From Nitrosopumilus sp. BACL13 MAG-121220-bin23 (GTDB lineage Archaea; Thermoproteota; Nitrososphaeria; Nitrososphaerales; Nitrosopumilaceae): a stretch of 64,000 nucleotides of DNA. Within the stretch, counting starts at the first letter, position 1. Each line of letters starts with the position of its first letter. Of the stretch, positions 62,996-64,000 are shown piece by piece. Position numbers and translations under genes: made by a program. Under the pieces are notes generated by a model. The model saw only the letters and a list, made by a program, of their open reading frames with translations, did no database searches and was not told the origin of the DNA. The DNA lies in assembly GCA_001437625.1 (NCBI GenBank), contig LIAL01000001.1, forward strand, positions 1-64,000. Direction: 5' to 3'.

Positions 62996-64000
62996 TTGAT
63001 TAGGACTTTACGAGGGTTCACGATTACTACAAAGAAATCAAATTATGCAAAAAAGTTTGGAAAGCTAATTTTCGACGATGGAACTGTTCTTGATGGTGAA
63101 GGATTTGGTTTTTCTACAACCACTTTTGGTGAAATTGTATTTAATACTGGGATGGTGGGGTATACTGAAGCTCTTACTGACCCCTCATACAATGGCCAAT
63201 TACTAAGTCTAACATATCCATTAGTTGGAAATTACGGTGTTCCTGATCCTTCAGTTAACGATGAAGATGGAATTTCTAAATTTTTTGAATCAAATAAAAT
63301 TCAAGTTCGTGGATTAGTAATTCATGAATTATCTTTAACTGCAAGTCATTGGAATCTTTCGATGACCTTAGATGAGTGGATGTACAATGAAAAAATTCCT
63401 GGAATTTCTGGAATTGATACTCGCGCATTAACTATGAAGCTTCGAAATAGCGGTGTTATGATGGCTGCATTAGTTGTCTCTGATTCTGAAATTAATGTTG
63501 AAGATGTAAAAAAACAACTTGCGTCTGCAACTCACTATGACTCTGAACAATTTATGGATGTTGTATCTACAAAACATGAAAAAATTTACGGTAATCAGGA
63601 ACAGTCTGTTGTTGTAGTAGACACTGGTGCAAAAAATGCAATTATAAGAAATATTCGAGAAATTGGGTACAAAGTAATTTTAGTTCCTTGGAATACTTCT
63701 TATGAAAAAATAATGTCATATGACCCAAAAGGAGTTGTACTTAGCAGTGGTCCTGGTGATCCACAAAAATGTCCTGATACAATTATTGCTGTAAAAAAAT
63801 TAATTGAAAATAATGTTCCTACACTGGGAATATGTTTAGGTGCACAAATTATTGGTATTGCTGGAAATACTGAAACTTACAAATTAAAGTATGGTCATAG
63901 GGGTCAAAACAAACCTTGTGTTAATCTTGAAAATAACCAAGTCTATGTCACTAGCCAAAATCATGGTTACGGTATAACCCCTGAATCTCTTGAAAAATCT
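62996..64000 (+). CDS. carA: Carbamoyl-phosphate synthase small subunit, partial
   Basis: The 5' 335 codons of a glutaminase subunit, cut by the window edge. The N-terminal CarA domain has FGKLIFDDGTVLDGEGFG and VGYTEALTDPSYNGQLLSL. The class I amidotransferase domain starts near 195 with VVVVDTGAKNAIIRN and has the nucleophile C280 in GICLGAQIIG. The usual GHQ there is GAQ. The enzyme supplies carbamoyl phosphate for arginine and pyrimidine synthesis. TTG at 62996 is the only start near the conserved N-terminus. Confidence 0.93.
   Translation, partial: MIRTLRGFTITTKKSNYAKKFGKLIFDDGTVLDGEGFGFSTTTFGEIVFNTGMVGYTEALTDPSYNGQLLSLTYPLVGNYGVPDPSVNDEDGISKFFESNKIQVRGLVIHELSLTASHWNLSMTLDEWMYNEKIPGISGIDTRALTMKLRNSGVMMAALVVSDSEINVEDVKKQLASATHYDSEQFMDVVSTKHEKIYGNQEQSVVVVDTGAKNAIIRNIREIGYKVILVPWNTSYEKIMSYDPKGVVLSSGPGDPQKCPDTIIAVKKLIENNVPTLGICLGAQIIGIAGNTETYKLKYGHRGQNKPCVNLENNQVYVTSQNHGYGITPESLEKS

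Noticed and set aside
1..64000. CRISPR array, insertion sequence or prophage
   Set aside because: No spaced repeats, transposase or phage structural genes were seen. The only tandem repeats are inside coding tails.

Overview
This window is a stretch of chromosome from an ammonia-oxidising archaeon of the Nitrososphaeria (Thaumarchaeota), most like the marine Nitrosopumilus group. The DNA is strongly AT-rich and densely packed with genes on both strands. The gene set is archaeal: Cdc48, aEF-1B, ribosomal protein L40e, Pth2, TruD, pyruvoyl arginine decarboxylase and CdvC. It is combined with thaumarchaeal hallmarks: an exported plastocyanin-like copper protein, a complete uvrBAC operon, a short iron-dependent alcohol dehydrogenase of the kind used in the 3-hydroxypropionate/4-hydroxybutyrate cycle, sucCD, and many tiny lineage-specific proteins. 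The assignment is inferred from gene content; no 16S gene is present. Many genes appear to be leaderless: a TATA-like box is centred about 26-27 nt before an ATG or TTG start. This spacing was used to choose several starts.

Layout. 0-7.4 kb: cdc48 with a small winged-helix gene, aEF-1B with a zinc-ribbon gene, a geranylgeranyl reductase-family flavoprotein, pth2, an exported beta-propeller and truD. 7.4-20.2 kb: small membrane, coiled-coil and zinc proteins, a zinc alcohol dehydrogenase, a DUF255 thioredoxin-fold protein, a 2-oxoglutarate/Fe(II) oxygenase with a small coupled partner, an HTH-less Lrp-type protein and an RGG-tailed DEAD-box helicase. 20.2-29.5 kb: DsbA-like protein, tRNA-Thr, pdaD, membrane proteins, a GC-rich hairpin element, pepF, tandem RAM-domain protein, ZnF-UBP protein, pyrophosphatase, a PD-(D/E)XK nuclease and a tRNA-Val with an intron in the variable loop. 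29.5-41.5 kb: L40e, sucCD, a Dps-like ferritin, ileS, purD, a 5-formyl-THF cycloligase/folD pair, purN and a metallo-beta-lactamase nuclease. 41.5-47.5 kb: a structured RNA candidate, a cluster of Cys-rich or basic miniproteins, glycerate 2-kinase divergent from the Fe-alcohol dehydrogenase, and an F420-type LLM oxidoreductase. 47.5-54.6 kb: an FMN-binding protein and uvrB-uvrA-uvrC. 54.6-64 kb: cupredoxin, citrate synthase, a DHH phosphoesterase with a histone-H1-like tail, RidA, a TrmB regulator, a two-gene helical module in front of cdvC, and carA, which runs off the right edge.

Working together, the set covers one-carbon and purine metabolism (folD, cycloligase, purD, purN), central carbon metabolism (citrate synthase, sucCD, Fe-ADH, glycerate kinase), protein and RNA quality control (Cdc48 with a C-terminal HbYX motif, PepF, Pth2), DNA repair (UvrABC, nucleases) and Cdv-type cell division. 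There is no CRISPR array, insertion sequence, prophage or rRNA operon. The most unusual items are the tRNA-Val variable-loop intron with a clear bulge-helix-bulge, two compact GC-rich structured elements (24.11-24.19 kb and 41.50-41.60 kb), the 2OG-oxygenase/small-protein pair, the miniprotein cluster near 42 kb, and the two-gene module in front of cdvC.
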